Virus record (IMG/VR): IMGVR_UViG_3300020552_000096
Coordinates: 1 to 23,339 of that record
Direction: 5' to 3' (one strand)
DNA length: 23,339 nt
Source of the DNA: a virus
Both the position numbers and the translations under genes were made by a program. The notes below the pieces were generated by a model. The model did no database searches. It was not told where the DNA came from and saw only the letters and a list, made by a program, of their open reading frames with translations. Shown here piece by piece: positions 15,138 through 19,817 of the stretch (its first letter is position 1; the number at the start of each line of letters is the position of its first letter).

Positions 15138-15774
15138 TATAGTCCCAGAAGTAGATATTACTACTGAGACTATTGACGGTAAAAGATATTATGTGTTACC
15201 GAATGGACAAAAGTTTCGTTCGGTAACTACTGTATTAGATTCAGCCCTAGACAAAACTGCACTAATGGAGTGGAAGAAACGTGTCGGTCACGAAGAAGCT
15301 CAAAAGATTACTGTCCAAGCTGCTCGTCGTGGAACCGCCGTACATTCCATCGCAGAGCGTTATGTCCTCAATGAAGAGAATTATCTTCGGGGTGCTATGC
15401 CTTCTGGAATTGATTCTTTTAAAGGTATTCAATCGCTCTTAGACAAACACGTCGATAACATTCTTGGTATCGAGTTGCCTTTATATTCTGTTGCCATGAG
15501 AACTGCTGGGCGCTGCGATCTTATTGCAGAGTTTAATGGTATACCTTCTGTGATTGATTTCAAAACAAGTCGTAAAACAAAAAAGGAGGAGTGGATTGAA
15601 TCCTACTTCCTCCAGACAACTTGTTACTCGATGATGTTCGAATGGATCTATAAAATAAAAATCCCGCAGATCGCAATACTAATAGCAGTGGACAACGAGC
15701 AGCCACAACTATTTGTAAAGGATCGTGCGGAATATGTTAATAGAGTATTAGAGATCTTTACACAACCTACATAG
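15088..15774 (+). CDS. PD-(D/E)XK exonuclease (RecB/Cas4-like)
   Basis: Up to 228 residues. The nuclease core is visible: G-T-A-V-H-S-I-A-E-R (helix 1), G-R-C-D-L-I-A-E-F and then V-I-D-F-K-T-S, the D...(D/E)-x-K pair, followed by Q-T-T-C-Y (the Q-x3-Y of RecB-type nucleases). Phages use such enzymes in recombination or genome degradation. The start is uncertain: the ATG at 15088 makes a 50-nt overlap with the previous gene and has a weak ribosome binding site, whereas a TTG at 15115 would give L-R-K-I-F-K-H-N, closer to the family's usual beginning. It is the last gene of the rightward block and converges with the deaminase. Confidence 0.8.
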   Translation: MRNIEWKTDLRKIFKHNIVPEVDITTETIDGKRYYVLPNGQKFRSVTTVLDSALDKTALMEWKKRVGHEEAQKITVQAARRGTAVHSIAERYVLNEENYLRGAMPSGIDSFKGIQSLLDKHVDNILGIELPLYSVAMRTAGRCDLIAEFNGIPSVIDFKTSRKTKKEEWIESYFLQTTCYSMMFEWIYKIKIPQIAILIAVDNEQPQLFVKDRAEYVNRVLEIFTQPT

Positions 15775-15792
15775 AGCCGTAGGCGTTTTCTT
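15766..15792. terminator. Possible weak terminator at convergent gene ends
   Basis: CCTAC (15766-15770) and GTAGG (15779-15783) form a 5-bp hairpin with an 8-nt loop, followed by CGTTTTCTT. It lies exactly where the rightward and leftward coding blocks meet and overlap by 8 nt. The stem is short and the T run is interrupted, so this is a weak call. Confidence 0.3.
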
Positions 15793-16177
15793 CTTCGAGA
15801 GAGAATACTGTTCTCTTAATACCAAAGTGTTCGATCGCTTTCTGGCACCCCGGACAAGGTTCGGCCAGTCCACTTACCCACCCAGTGTCTCCCTTGTTTT
15901 GTTTCTTAACACGGTAGACATATAGGGTGGCATCTTTTAGATCATCTTCTTCGACAACTTTCAATGCTTTGATAATACAATCCACCTCTGCGTGTTTAAA
16001 GATCGCATCGATATTCTTTGCGAACCTTTTCTGCAGAGGATGGGATTTATCTGAGTTGAAACCGACAGAGATAATCTCGTTACGAAGAACGAGACACGCT
16101 GCCAGTTTCATCTTCATATTATTGGAAGTAGCTAGTCTACGGACAAAGTCCATATATTTCTTATCACGAGAACTCAT
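15767..16177 (-). CDS. Cytidine/deoxycytidylate deaminase-like protein
   Basis: 136 residues. The zinc site is complete: H-A-E-V-D-C-I-I-K-A and P-C-P-G-C-Q-K-A-I, i.e. H-A-E...P-C-x-x-C. The Glu of H-A-E is the proton shuttle of nucleotide deaminases. It is shorter than T4 dCMP deaminase (193 residues) and closer in size to bare cytidine-deaminase folds, so the substrate (dCMP, cytidine or another base) is open. In T4-like phages dCMP deaminase supplies dUMP for thymidylate synthesis. It overlaps the upstream sulfotransferase by 14 nt and ends the leftward operon that begins with the Ro-like gene. Confidence 0.78.
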   Translation of the reverse strand: MSSRDKKYMDFVRRLATSNNMKMKLAACLVLRNEIISVGFNSDKSHPLQKRFAKNIDAIFKHAEVDCIIKALKVVEEDDLKDATLYVYRVKKQNKGDTGWVSGLAEPCPGCQKAIEHFGIKRTVFSLEEENAYGSM

Positions 16178-16724
16178 CTGAGTATCCTAGATTACGAAAG
16201 TCTCGGGCGTAGATCTTTCGAACCATATCCACGCTTTCCGAATCATAATCATTATTATACTCTTCTTTTGAATAAGAGCCAACGTTTATTTTTGGTATAC
16301 GAATGTTTAGATCTACCTCGAGCTCCCAGAGCTCTTCGTATCTGTAGATCTTATCCATCTCTGTTATATCTTCTTCAAAGATATAAAAAGATTGATCGTA
16401 TTTCATAAGAGGAGTTTTCTCGGTAACTTCTCCTACCATAATCATGGACAAAAAGTTTTTAAAAGATATTTGTATTTGATTGAATCGCAAAAAATGATGA
16501 TAATAACTATACGCTCTTGTGAAGGGATTTCTTACGACAGAGAACTTGAAGACTTCTGGAGTAATGTTATTATTAAGTTTGAGAACATGATAAGGATCGT
16601 GACCGATATGCCATGTTCTTAACCATGGTTGTTCTCTAAGTTGAGACCTGATAGCGATGCCACCAGTCTTAGGTATATGAACAAAGAGAAGAGGGGGAAG
16701 ATCCCCCTCTACATTAGTAATCAT
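16164..16724 (-). CDS. Sulfotransferase-family protein
   Basis: 186 residues. F-V-H-I-P-K-T-G-G near residues 14-22 is the 5'-phosphosulfate loop, and S-V-V-R-N-P-F-T-R-A-Y-S is the 3'-phosphate binding motif, both as in the sulfotransferase_2 family that uses PAPS. The protein is somewhat shorter than most members. Its start overlaps the Ro-like gene by 11 nt and its end overlaps the deaminase gene. Sulfation of a phage-directed glycan (compare the sugar cassette) is possible. Nothing in the sequence links it directly to the RNA elements apart from shared transcription. Confidence 0.8.
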   Translation of the reverse strand: MITNVEGDLPPLLFVHIPKTGGIAIRSQLREQPWLRTWHIGHDPYHVLKLNNNITPEVFKFSVVRNPFTRAYSYYHHFLRFNQIQISFKNFLSMIMVGEVTEKTPLMKYDQSFYIFEEDITEMDKIYRYEELWELEVDLNIRIPKINVGSYSKEEYNNDYDSESVDMVRKIYARDFRNLGYSDEFS

Positions 16725-18138
16725 AACGCTCGTTCATGATAGTGTCGAGCATAATCGATTCGGGAGTAAAGGTCTCTACGTTAGCCAAACCCTTCACCAG
16801 TGCTGGCGAGAATCCAGAAACAAGAGCAACTCCAGAAGTATCATACTTCACAGGCTGATTACCATACGCAGCATTTAGATTCCAGAACACGATCTTTGGT
16901 AGATCATAACCAGCATCCTGATACTTACGAGCAATCATCTGTAATGCGCTATCGTCGAAACGAGTGCACTGGTTGAACTGCATGTCTGATAGAATAAGCA
17001 GCATGTCAGGCATTTCTTCCTGAGGCACATTACCCTTCTTAGCTACATCAAGAACCTTATCCAGAGCACGGTGCAGATCAGTAGACATAGCCCACTTAGA
17101 CTGAACCATCTGCTGGCACTTCTGAACGATATTACCGTTTAGGTGCAGCAACTGTGGGTTGTCGCTGAAAGTCAAGAAGGTATCCTTGAACGCTCCAGTG
17201 TTCTTGTCTGCAAGATACAGACCAAGAGACACAGCAACGTCAATGCAAGTAGTACCACTCTTTGAGTTGTATCCACCAGCAGGAGTGGTCATTGAACCAG
17301 AAACGTCAACCAAAGGTAGGATACGGGCATCCCCAACGAAGTTAGGAAGAGCATCCCACTGAGCCTGAAGATGTCCAAGTTCAGTGGCATCATAGTCGTT
17401 TGACCAACGATATGAACATAGACCCTTTAGAACATCGTAAGGATACACAGCACCAGCGTTCACCTTTACGCCAGCTTCGCCCTTTACGAGCTTCTGAACA
17501 TACTCAGCAAACTTTACAGAGTGCTTGTTGAATGCCTTCTTGTAACGAGAAGCAGCAAGAGAAGGAACCTTGTTGTAGTCGATCTCTTCCCACTGCTTTG
17601 CGCACATCTGAGTTTCAACAACGTTGGTTAGATTAACCAAAGTCTTACGATACTGCTTTGGAGTCATACCAAGGAATGCACGTAGCTCTGCAGCCACTTC
17701 ACCCTTACGAGGCATCCACTTAGCAACTAGACCAGCAGTATTCTGGTTAGACAATCCTTCACGGATAAACTCGAACGCTTCCTTACGGACATCGCCCTTT
17801 GCAGTTAGGAGATCATCCCAACGACCAAGTTCCGGAACCTTATGCACGATACGAGCAGCAAGTGCAGGATCGTTGTCGCATAGGTACTGGAAAATATCAC
17901 GGAAGATCTTACGTTCACCAGATCCACCACGAGCATCACGTGCCCATAGAGCAATACGAGTTGCAAGTTCCTTGTTGGTAACATATGCAGCTACGAAAGC
18001 AGGGATGATATCCTTACCACGAGAAGCACCAATGTTGAAGTATAGATCAACTAGCGGAGACGCAGTTGACTTCAGAGCCTTCATACCATTTTCAGTACGT
18101 GCTTCCTGATTCTTCACGGCATTAACAAAAGTAGACAT
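16714..18138 (-). CDS. Ro60/TROVE-like protein with vWA domain (DUF2828-type)
   Basis: 474 residues. The first ~265 residues form an alpha-helical repeat region with the landmarks S-P-L-V-D-L-Y-F (27-34), W-A-R-D-A-R-G-G-S-G-E-R (65-76), E-L-G-R-W-D-D-L-L (103-111), V-V-E-T-Q-M-C-A-K-Q-W-E-E-I-D-Y-N-K-V-P-S (about 173-193) and Y-P-Y-D-V-L, the pattern I associate with DUF2828, a relative of the Ro60/TROVE fold. A vWA domain follows with a full MIDAS: D278-V-S-G-S282, Thr353 in M-S-T-D, and Asp385 in L-I-L-S-D-M. Ro60 binds Y RNAs and misfolded RNAs on its helical ring. Seven structured RNA elements end only 19 nt upstream on the same strand. AAGGAAAG precedes the ATG. Direct RNA binding by this family is an inference. 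Confidence 0.85.
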   Translation of the reverse strand: MSTFVNAVKNQEARTENGMKALKSTASPLVDLYFNIGASRGKDIIPAFVAAYVTNKELATRIALWARDARGGSGERKIFRDIFQYLCDNDPALAARIVHKVPELGRWDDLLTAKGDVRKEAFEFIREGLSNQNTAGLVAKWMPRKGEVAAELRAFLGMTPKQYRKTLVNLTNVVETQMCAKQWEEIDYNKVPSLAASRYKKAFNKHSVKFAEYVQKLVKGEAGVKVNAGAVYPYDVLKGLCSYRWSNDYDATELGHLQAQWDALPNFVGDARILPLVDVSGSMTTPAGGYNSKSGTTCIDVAVSLGLYLADKNTGAFKDTFLTFSDNPQLLHLNGNIVQKCQQMVQSKWAMSTDLHRALDKVLDVAKKGNVPQEEMPDMLLILSDMQFNQCTRFDDSALQMIARKYQDAGYDLPKIVFWNLNAAYGNQPVKYDTSGVALVSGFSPALVKGLANVETFTPESIMLDTIMNERYDY

Positions 18139-18156
18139 TTCACTTTCCTTTTCTAC

Positions 18157-18215
18157 AGATTGAACTTTGAGTCAAATTATCAGTTTGATTTTCATTGGAT
18201 TGCTGAACTCAATCT
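18157..18215 (-). ncRNA. Y RNA-like element A (anticodon-arm type, GAU loop)
   Basis: 59 nt, directly before the Ro-like gene. The terminal helix is AGATTGA / TCAATCT (7 bp); read leftward, the 5' strand is followed by the family motif GTTCAGCAA and the 3' strand is preceded by AAGT. Inside, 18172-18188 forms a perfect 5-bp stem with a 7-nt loop, TCAAA-CTGATAA-TTTGA. The loop has U33 and A37 at tRNA positions and equals the usual anticodon loop of tRNA-Ile(GAU). Its terminal helix differs from the other copies yet stays paired, which supports an RNA. The strand is set by the tRNA-like members of the same array. Confidence 0.7.
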
Positions 18216-18224
18216 AAAATTAAC

Positions 18225-18333
18225 AGGATAGATTTTACGTGCTCTACCGACTGAGCTACTCCCCCATAGGGAAGGTGGGGCTCGAACCCACGACCACGGC
18301 TGTGTAAAAGCAAAACATTGCGGAAACTATCCT
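18225..18333 (-). ncRNA. Y RNA-like element B (circularly permuted tRNA mimic, YrlA-like)
   Basis: 109 nt. The terminal helix is AGGATAG / CTATCCT. Read leftward, the core has: hairpin GCAA-TGTT-TTGC; stem TTTTAC/GTAAAA at the place of an anticodon stem; a canonical T-arm GTGGG-TTCGAGC-CCCAC (18275-18291); a 7-bp acceptor stem CTTCCCT/GGGGGAG capped by only 2 nt (18259-18274); TA; and a canonical D-arm GCTC-AGTCGGTA-GAGC (18241-18256). The 3' half of a tRNA thus precedes its 5' half. There is no CCA, so it cannot be a normal tRNA. This layout agrees with YrlA-type bacterial Y RNAs, whose tRNA-like module is joined to a Ro-binding stem. It lies about 10 nt after the predicted start of an internal promoter. 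Confidence 0.82.
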
Positions 18334-18349
18334 AAAACTCTATATTACT

Positions 18350-18377
18350 ATTATACTACACTTTGCTTAGAAGTCAA
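18350..18377 (-). promoter_or_regulatory. Internal promoter of the RNA array and Ro-like gene
   Basis: On the minus strand, TTGACT (18377-18372), a 16-nt spacer and perfect TATAAT (18355-18350) lie in the only long gap (55 nt) of the RNA array, between elements C and B. Transcription should start near 18343, about 10 nt before element B, and continue through B, A and the Ro-like gene. A perfect 7-bp inverted repeat (TTTGCTT-N7-AAGCAAA, 18362-18382) covers the -35 and may be an operator. The same TTGACT-16-TATAAT layout occurs at 20170-20197. Confidence 0.78.
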
Positions 18378-18388
18378 GCAAAAATAAC

Positions 18389-18454
18389 AGGATAACATCT
18401 TTCTTCGATTACAAGTCGAGTGCTTATTCAGCGATGGTTTGCTGTAGTTATCCT
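18389..18454 (-). ncRNA. Y RNA-like element C (anticodon-arm type, UGU loop)
   Basis: 66 nt with an 8-bp terminal helix AGGATAAC / GTTATCCT. The 5' strand is followed by TACAGCAAACC, the family motif. An inner hairpin at 18405-18419 is TCGA-CTTGTAA-TCGA, 4 bp with a 7-nt loop. This loop is the same as the anticodon loop of the tRNA-Thr(UGU) encoded 1 kb away (19381-19456), with U33 and purine 37 in place; the fifth stem pair would be C-A. Nine nt separate it from element D. No T- or D-arm is visible. Independent folding or decoy roles are inference. Confidence 0.68.
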
Positions 18455-18463
18455 AGAACTAAC

Positions 18464-18514
18464 GGGATCAACTTGGCTTGTTTGTGAGCAACAGTTGAAT
18501 GCTGAACTGATCCC
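18464..18514 (-). ncRNA. Y RNA-like element D (shortest member)
   Basis: 51 nt with terminal helix GGGATCA / TGATCCC and the family motifs GTTCAGCA on the 5' side and AAGT before the 3' strand. The inner part is less clearly folded: either TGTT-GCTCACA-AACA (4 bp, 7-nt loop lacking U33) or a bulged GCT/AGC stem. The first pair of the terminal helix is G-C here but A-T in most other copies, a compensatory difference. Its ends and flanks match its neighbours, so it belongs to the family although it lacks a good anticodon-like loop. Confidence 0.65.
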
Positions 18515-18529
18515 AAAACTTTATACAAC

Positions 18530-18636
18530 AGGATATATTTTTTAGCTCCATGGCTATTAACCACGATAGGATTTGAACCTATTATCTTCTGTAATAATAC
18601 AGATGCTTCGACCGAAGTGTTTGCTGAAAATATCCT
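18530..18636 (-). ncRNA. Y RNA-like element E (permuted tRNA mimic with extra hairpins)
   Basis: 107 nt with terminal helix AGGATAT / ATATCCT and motif TTTCAGCAA. Read leftward: hairpin CTTC-GGTC-GAAG (18606-18617); hairpin TCTGT-ATTATT-ACAGA (18588-18603); canonical T-arm ATAGG-TTCAAAT-CCTAT (18566-18582); 7-bp acceptor-like stem CGTGGTT/AGCCATG with two G-U pairs, capped by AAT (18549-18565); then GAGCT, a D-arm remnant, and an A-rich stretch. As in element B, the tRNA 3' half comes before the 5' acceptor strand and no CCA is present. T-arm and acceptor are directly stacked as in a real tRNA elbow, while the D-arm is almost lost. Confidence 0.75.
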
Positions 18637-18646
18637 AAAACTAAAC

Positions 18647-18847
18647 TGGATGGTTGAAGGAATTTTTATTATTGTTCTGGAGAGACCGATTAACTCGTAC
18701 GAGTATATCCTTCAACTCTCCCTATCTAATGATTCTCACTAGCAATATTTTCTCTCACCGTAGTGGAGAAACTCTCTGAACAGTAAGAACCAAAGTTCTT
18801 ACATCGGAGGAGCCTTACGACTCCGAGTGGTTTGCTGTATCCATCCA
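18647..18847 (-). ncRNA. Y RNA-like element F (large multi-helix member)
   Basis: 201 nt, about twice the other long members. The terminal helix is TGGATGG / CCATCCA, with the motif ATACAGCAA on its 5' side read leftward. Inside are several strong helices: TTGAAGGA (18654-18661) with TCCTTCAA (18708-18715) enclosing palindrome ACTCGTACGAGT (18693-18704); TTCTC-CAC/GTG-GAGAA (18750-18770); TAAGAAC-CAAA-GTTCTTA (18784-18801); and CGGAG/CTCCG (18805-18825). No T- or D-arm consensus is visible and there is no useful ORF. It is an elaborated member of the family, with an interior of unknown purpose. Confidence 0.65.
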
Positions 18848-18856
18848 CAATAAAAC

Positions 18857-18911
18857 AGGATCAACTTGCATTTTTCGTTCAAAGAAAAGTAGTTATTGCT
18901 GAACTGATCCT
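18857..18911 (-). ncRNA. Y RNA-like element G (anticodon-arm type, UGA loop)
   Basis: 55 nt, the first element of the array in the direction of transcription, only 6 nt after the encoded CCA of tRNA-Gly. The terminal helix is AGGATCA / TGATCCT with motifs GTTCAGCAA and GCAAGT. The inner hairpin at 18872-18888 is TTTTC-TTTGAAC-GAAAA: exactly 5 bp and a 7-nt loop with U33 and A37, so the anticodon position would read UGA (Ser). The short spacing to tRNA-Gly suggests a joint precursor cut by tRNA-processing enzymes. Confidence 0.68.
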
Positions 18912-18917
18912 AAAATT

Positions 18918-18992
18918 TGGAGCGGGCGACCAGAATCGAACTGGCGACCAACAGTTTGGAAGACTGTGACTCTACCCCTGAGTTACACCCGC
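18918..18992 (-). tRNA. tRNA-Gly(TCC)
   Basis: The full cloverleaf is visible: acceptor GCGGGTG / CGCCCGC, D-arm, anticodon arm ACAGT-CTTCCAA-ACTGT with anticodon TCC, T-arm CCAGTTCGATTCTGG, and encoded TCCA at the 3' end. Its 5' end overlaps the last 10 nt of the DUF2061-like gene, whose stop lies inside it. It leads directly into the Y RNA-like array. Confidence 0.95.
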
Positions 18993-19192
18993 AAACCCCA
19001 TTTAATTTTCAACCAAATCCTTTCATGAATATAATAATCTATACTAAGAAGAAGATGAAGTATTGTAGCAAATCCTGTAGACTTGCCAATGTCACCAGTA
19101 AAAACGAAAGTCCAGAATATCGTAAACACCCATGCGGTTAAACGATAACTAATCATTCTTACTACTGTACGTTTATGAGTTTCTTGTATCAT
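18983..19192 (-). CDS. Small DUF2061-like membrane protein
   Basis: 69 residues. M-I-Q-E-T-H-K-R-T-V-V-R-M-I-S-Y-R-L-T-A, hydrophobic V-F-T-I-F-W-T-F-V-F-T-G, then a second hydrophobic stretch and Y-Y-I-H-E-R-I-W, is the pattern of the DUF2061 inner-membrane family (E-S-x-x-R-S...S-Y-R...H-E-R-x-W). Two membrane segments are expected. Its ATG overlaps the stop of the 33-aa ORF upstream (ATGA), and its own stop lies inside tRNA-Gly. Function unknown; the family is common in alphaproteobacteria, so host origin is possible. Confidence 0.7.
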   Translation of the reverse strand: MIQETHKRTVVRMISYRLTAWVFTIFWTFVFTGDIGKSTGFATILHLLLSIDYYIHERIWLKIKWGLRV

Positions 19193-19290
19193 TGAGATAA
19201 CATATTTATATCAGAAAGAATAAAACCAGCGACTATCATCAGTCCAAAGAAACAAATAATTTTGATTATTGCGCTCAATTTATGATTCAT
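19189..19290 (-). CDS. 33-residue membrane peptide
   Basis: A short ORF starting M-N-H-K-L-S-A, then a hydrophobic stretch I-I-K-I-I-C-F-F-G-L-M-I-V-A-G-F-I-L that could cross the membrane once. GAGGA stands about 7 nt before the ATG, and the stop overlaps the start of the DUF2061-like gene. It is probably co-translated with it as a small membrane partner, or serves as a leader. No family recognised. Confidence 0.5.
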   Translation of the reverse strand: MNHKLSAIIKIICFFGLMIVAGFILSDINMLSQ

Positions 19291-19304
19291 AATATATCCT
19301 CGAT

Positions 19305-19379
19305 TGGATCAGGAACCTGGACTCGAACCAAGATTAACGGAGTCAGAGTCCGTGGTTTTACCGATTAAACTATTCCTGA
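19305..19379 (-). tRNA. tRNA-Gln(CTG)
   Basis: Acceptor TCAGGAA / TTCCTGA, D-arm GTTT-AATCGGTA-AAAC, anticodon arm ACGGA-CTCTGAC-TCCGT (anticodon CTG), T-arm with GGTTCGAGTCC, and encoded TCCA. Position 1 is T, as usual for tRNA-Gln. The Thr gene ends 1 nt upstream on the same strand. Confidence 0.93.
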
Positions 19380-19380
19380 A

Positions 19381-19456
19381 TGGTGCTGGCAGAAGGAATC
19401 GAACCCTCGACCTGATGCTTACAAGGCAACTGCTCTACCGTCTGAGCTATACCAGC
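19381..19456 (-). tRNA. tRNA-Thr(TGT)
   Basis: Acceptor GCTGGTA / TGCCAGC, D-arm GCTC-AGACGGTA-GAGC, anticodon loop CTTGTAA (anticodon TGT), T-arm GAGGG-TTCGATT-CCTTC, and encoded ACCA. One anticodon-stem pair is T-T. The same 7-nt anticodon loop recurs in RNA element C of the array. Confidence 0.94.
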
Positions 19457-19457
19457 G

Positions 19458-19817
19458 TTATTGACACACGGTGATCATAATAGGATCACCAAAAATATAT
19501 CCCAGCGTATCCCATGGATCAGGATATGAAGTGCAAACTGGTTGAACAGGAACTTGCTGAACAACTACCGTTGGCGTAACTGGCATCATGTAAACTTGAT
19601 TACTGACAATGCCAACTCCATTGGGAACGTATTGTGGAGGAATAACCTGCACAACTGGTGCTGGAGCAACTACAACAGGAGCAGGTCTTACGACCTTCTT
19701 AACAACTCGAGTTGTCTTGTATGTGATAGTGCAACCATTACATACATCGATCTCTTGACCTGCATAAGCAGGAGTAGCGAAGAGAATAAGAGCGAGAGCG
19801 AGCTTCTTAATATCCAT
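19458..19817 (-). CDS. Small exported Pro/Val-rich protein
   Basis: 119 residues from the ATG at 19817, where a signal peptide begins (M-D-I-K-K-L-A-L-A-L-I-L-F, cleavage probably after A-Y-A). The mature protein has a possible disulfide pair in D-V-C-N-G-C-T, a Val/Pro/Ala-rich middle (V-V-R-P-A-P-V-V-V-A-P-A-P-V-V) and a C-terminal C-T-S-Y-P-D-P-W-D. A longer frame opens at 19919 but lacks the signal sequence and overlaps the upstream gene strongly. It ends 1 nt before tRNA-Thr. A periplasmic or envelope role during infection is inferred. Confidence 0.62.
   Translation of the reverse strand: MDIKKLALALILFATPAYAGQEIDVCNGCTITYKTTRVVKKVVRPAPVVVAPAPVVQVIPPQYVPNGVGIVSNQVYMMPVTPTVVVQQVPVQPVCTSYPDPWDTLGYIFGDPIMITVCQ

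Noticed and set aside
17624-18109. 161-codon open frame on the + strand
   Set aside because: It is the antisense shadow of the Ro-like gene; its Ser/Arg-rich product has no ribosome binding site or family features.
18225-18333. Functional permuted tRNA gene, as in some algae and archaea
   Set aside because: There is no CCA, the acceptor strands are joined by only 2 nt, and no anticodon loop is formed; the terminal helix is shared with non-tRNA members of the array.
18157-18911. CRISPR-like array of repeats
   Set aside because: The repeated parts are short, paired terminal helices with differing sequences; unit length varies from 51 to 201 nt and there are no identical repeats or cas genes.
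18157-18911. Degenerate tRNA remnants only
   Set aside because: Complementary terminal helices are kept in all seven elements despite sequence change, and the D- and T-arms of element B are perfect, which decay would not preserve.
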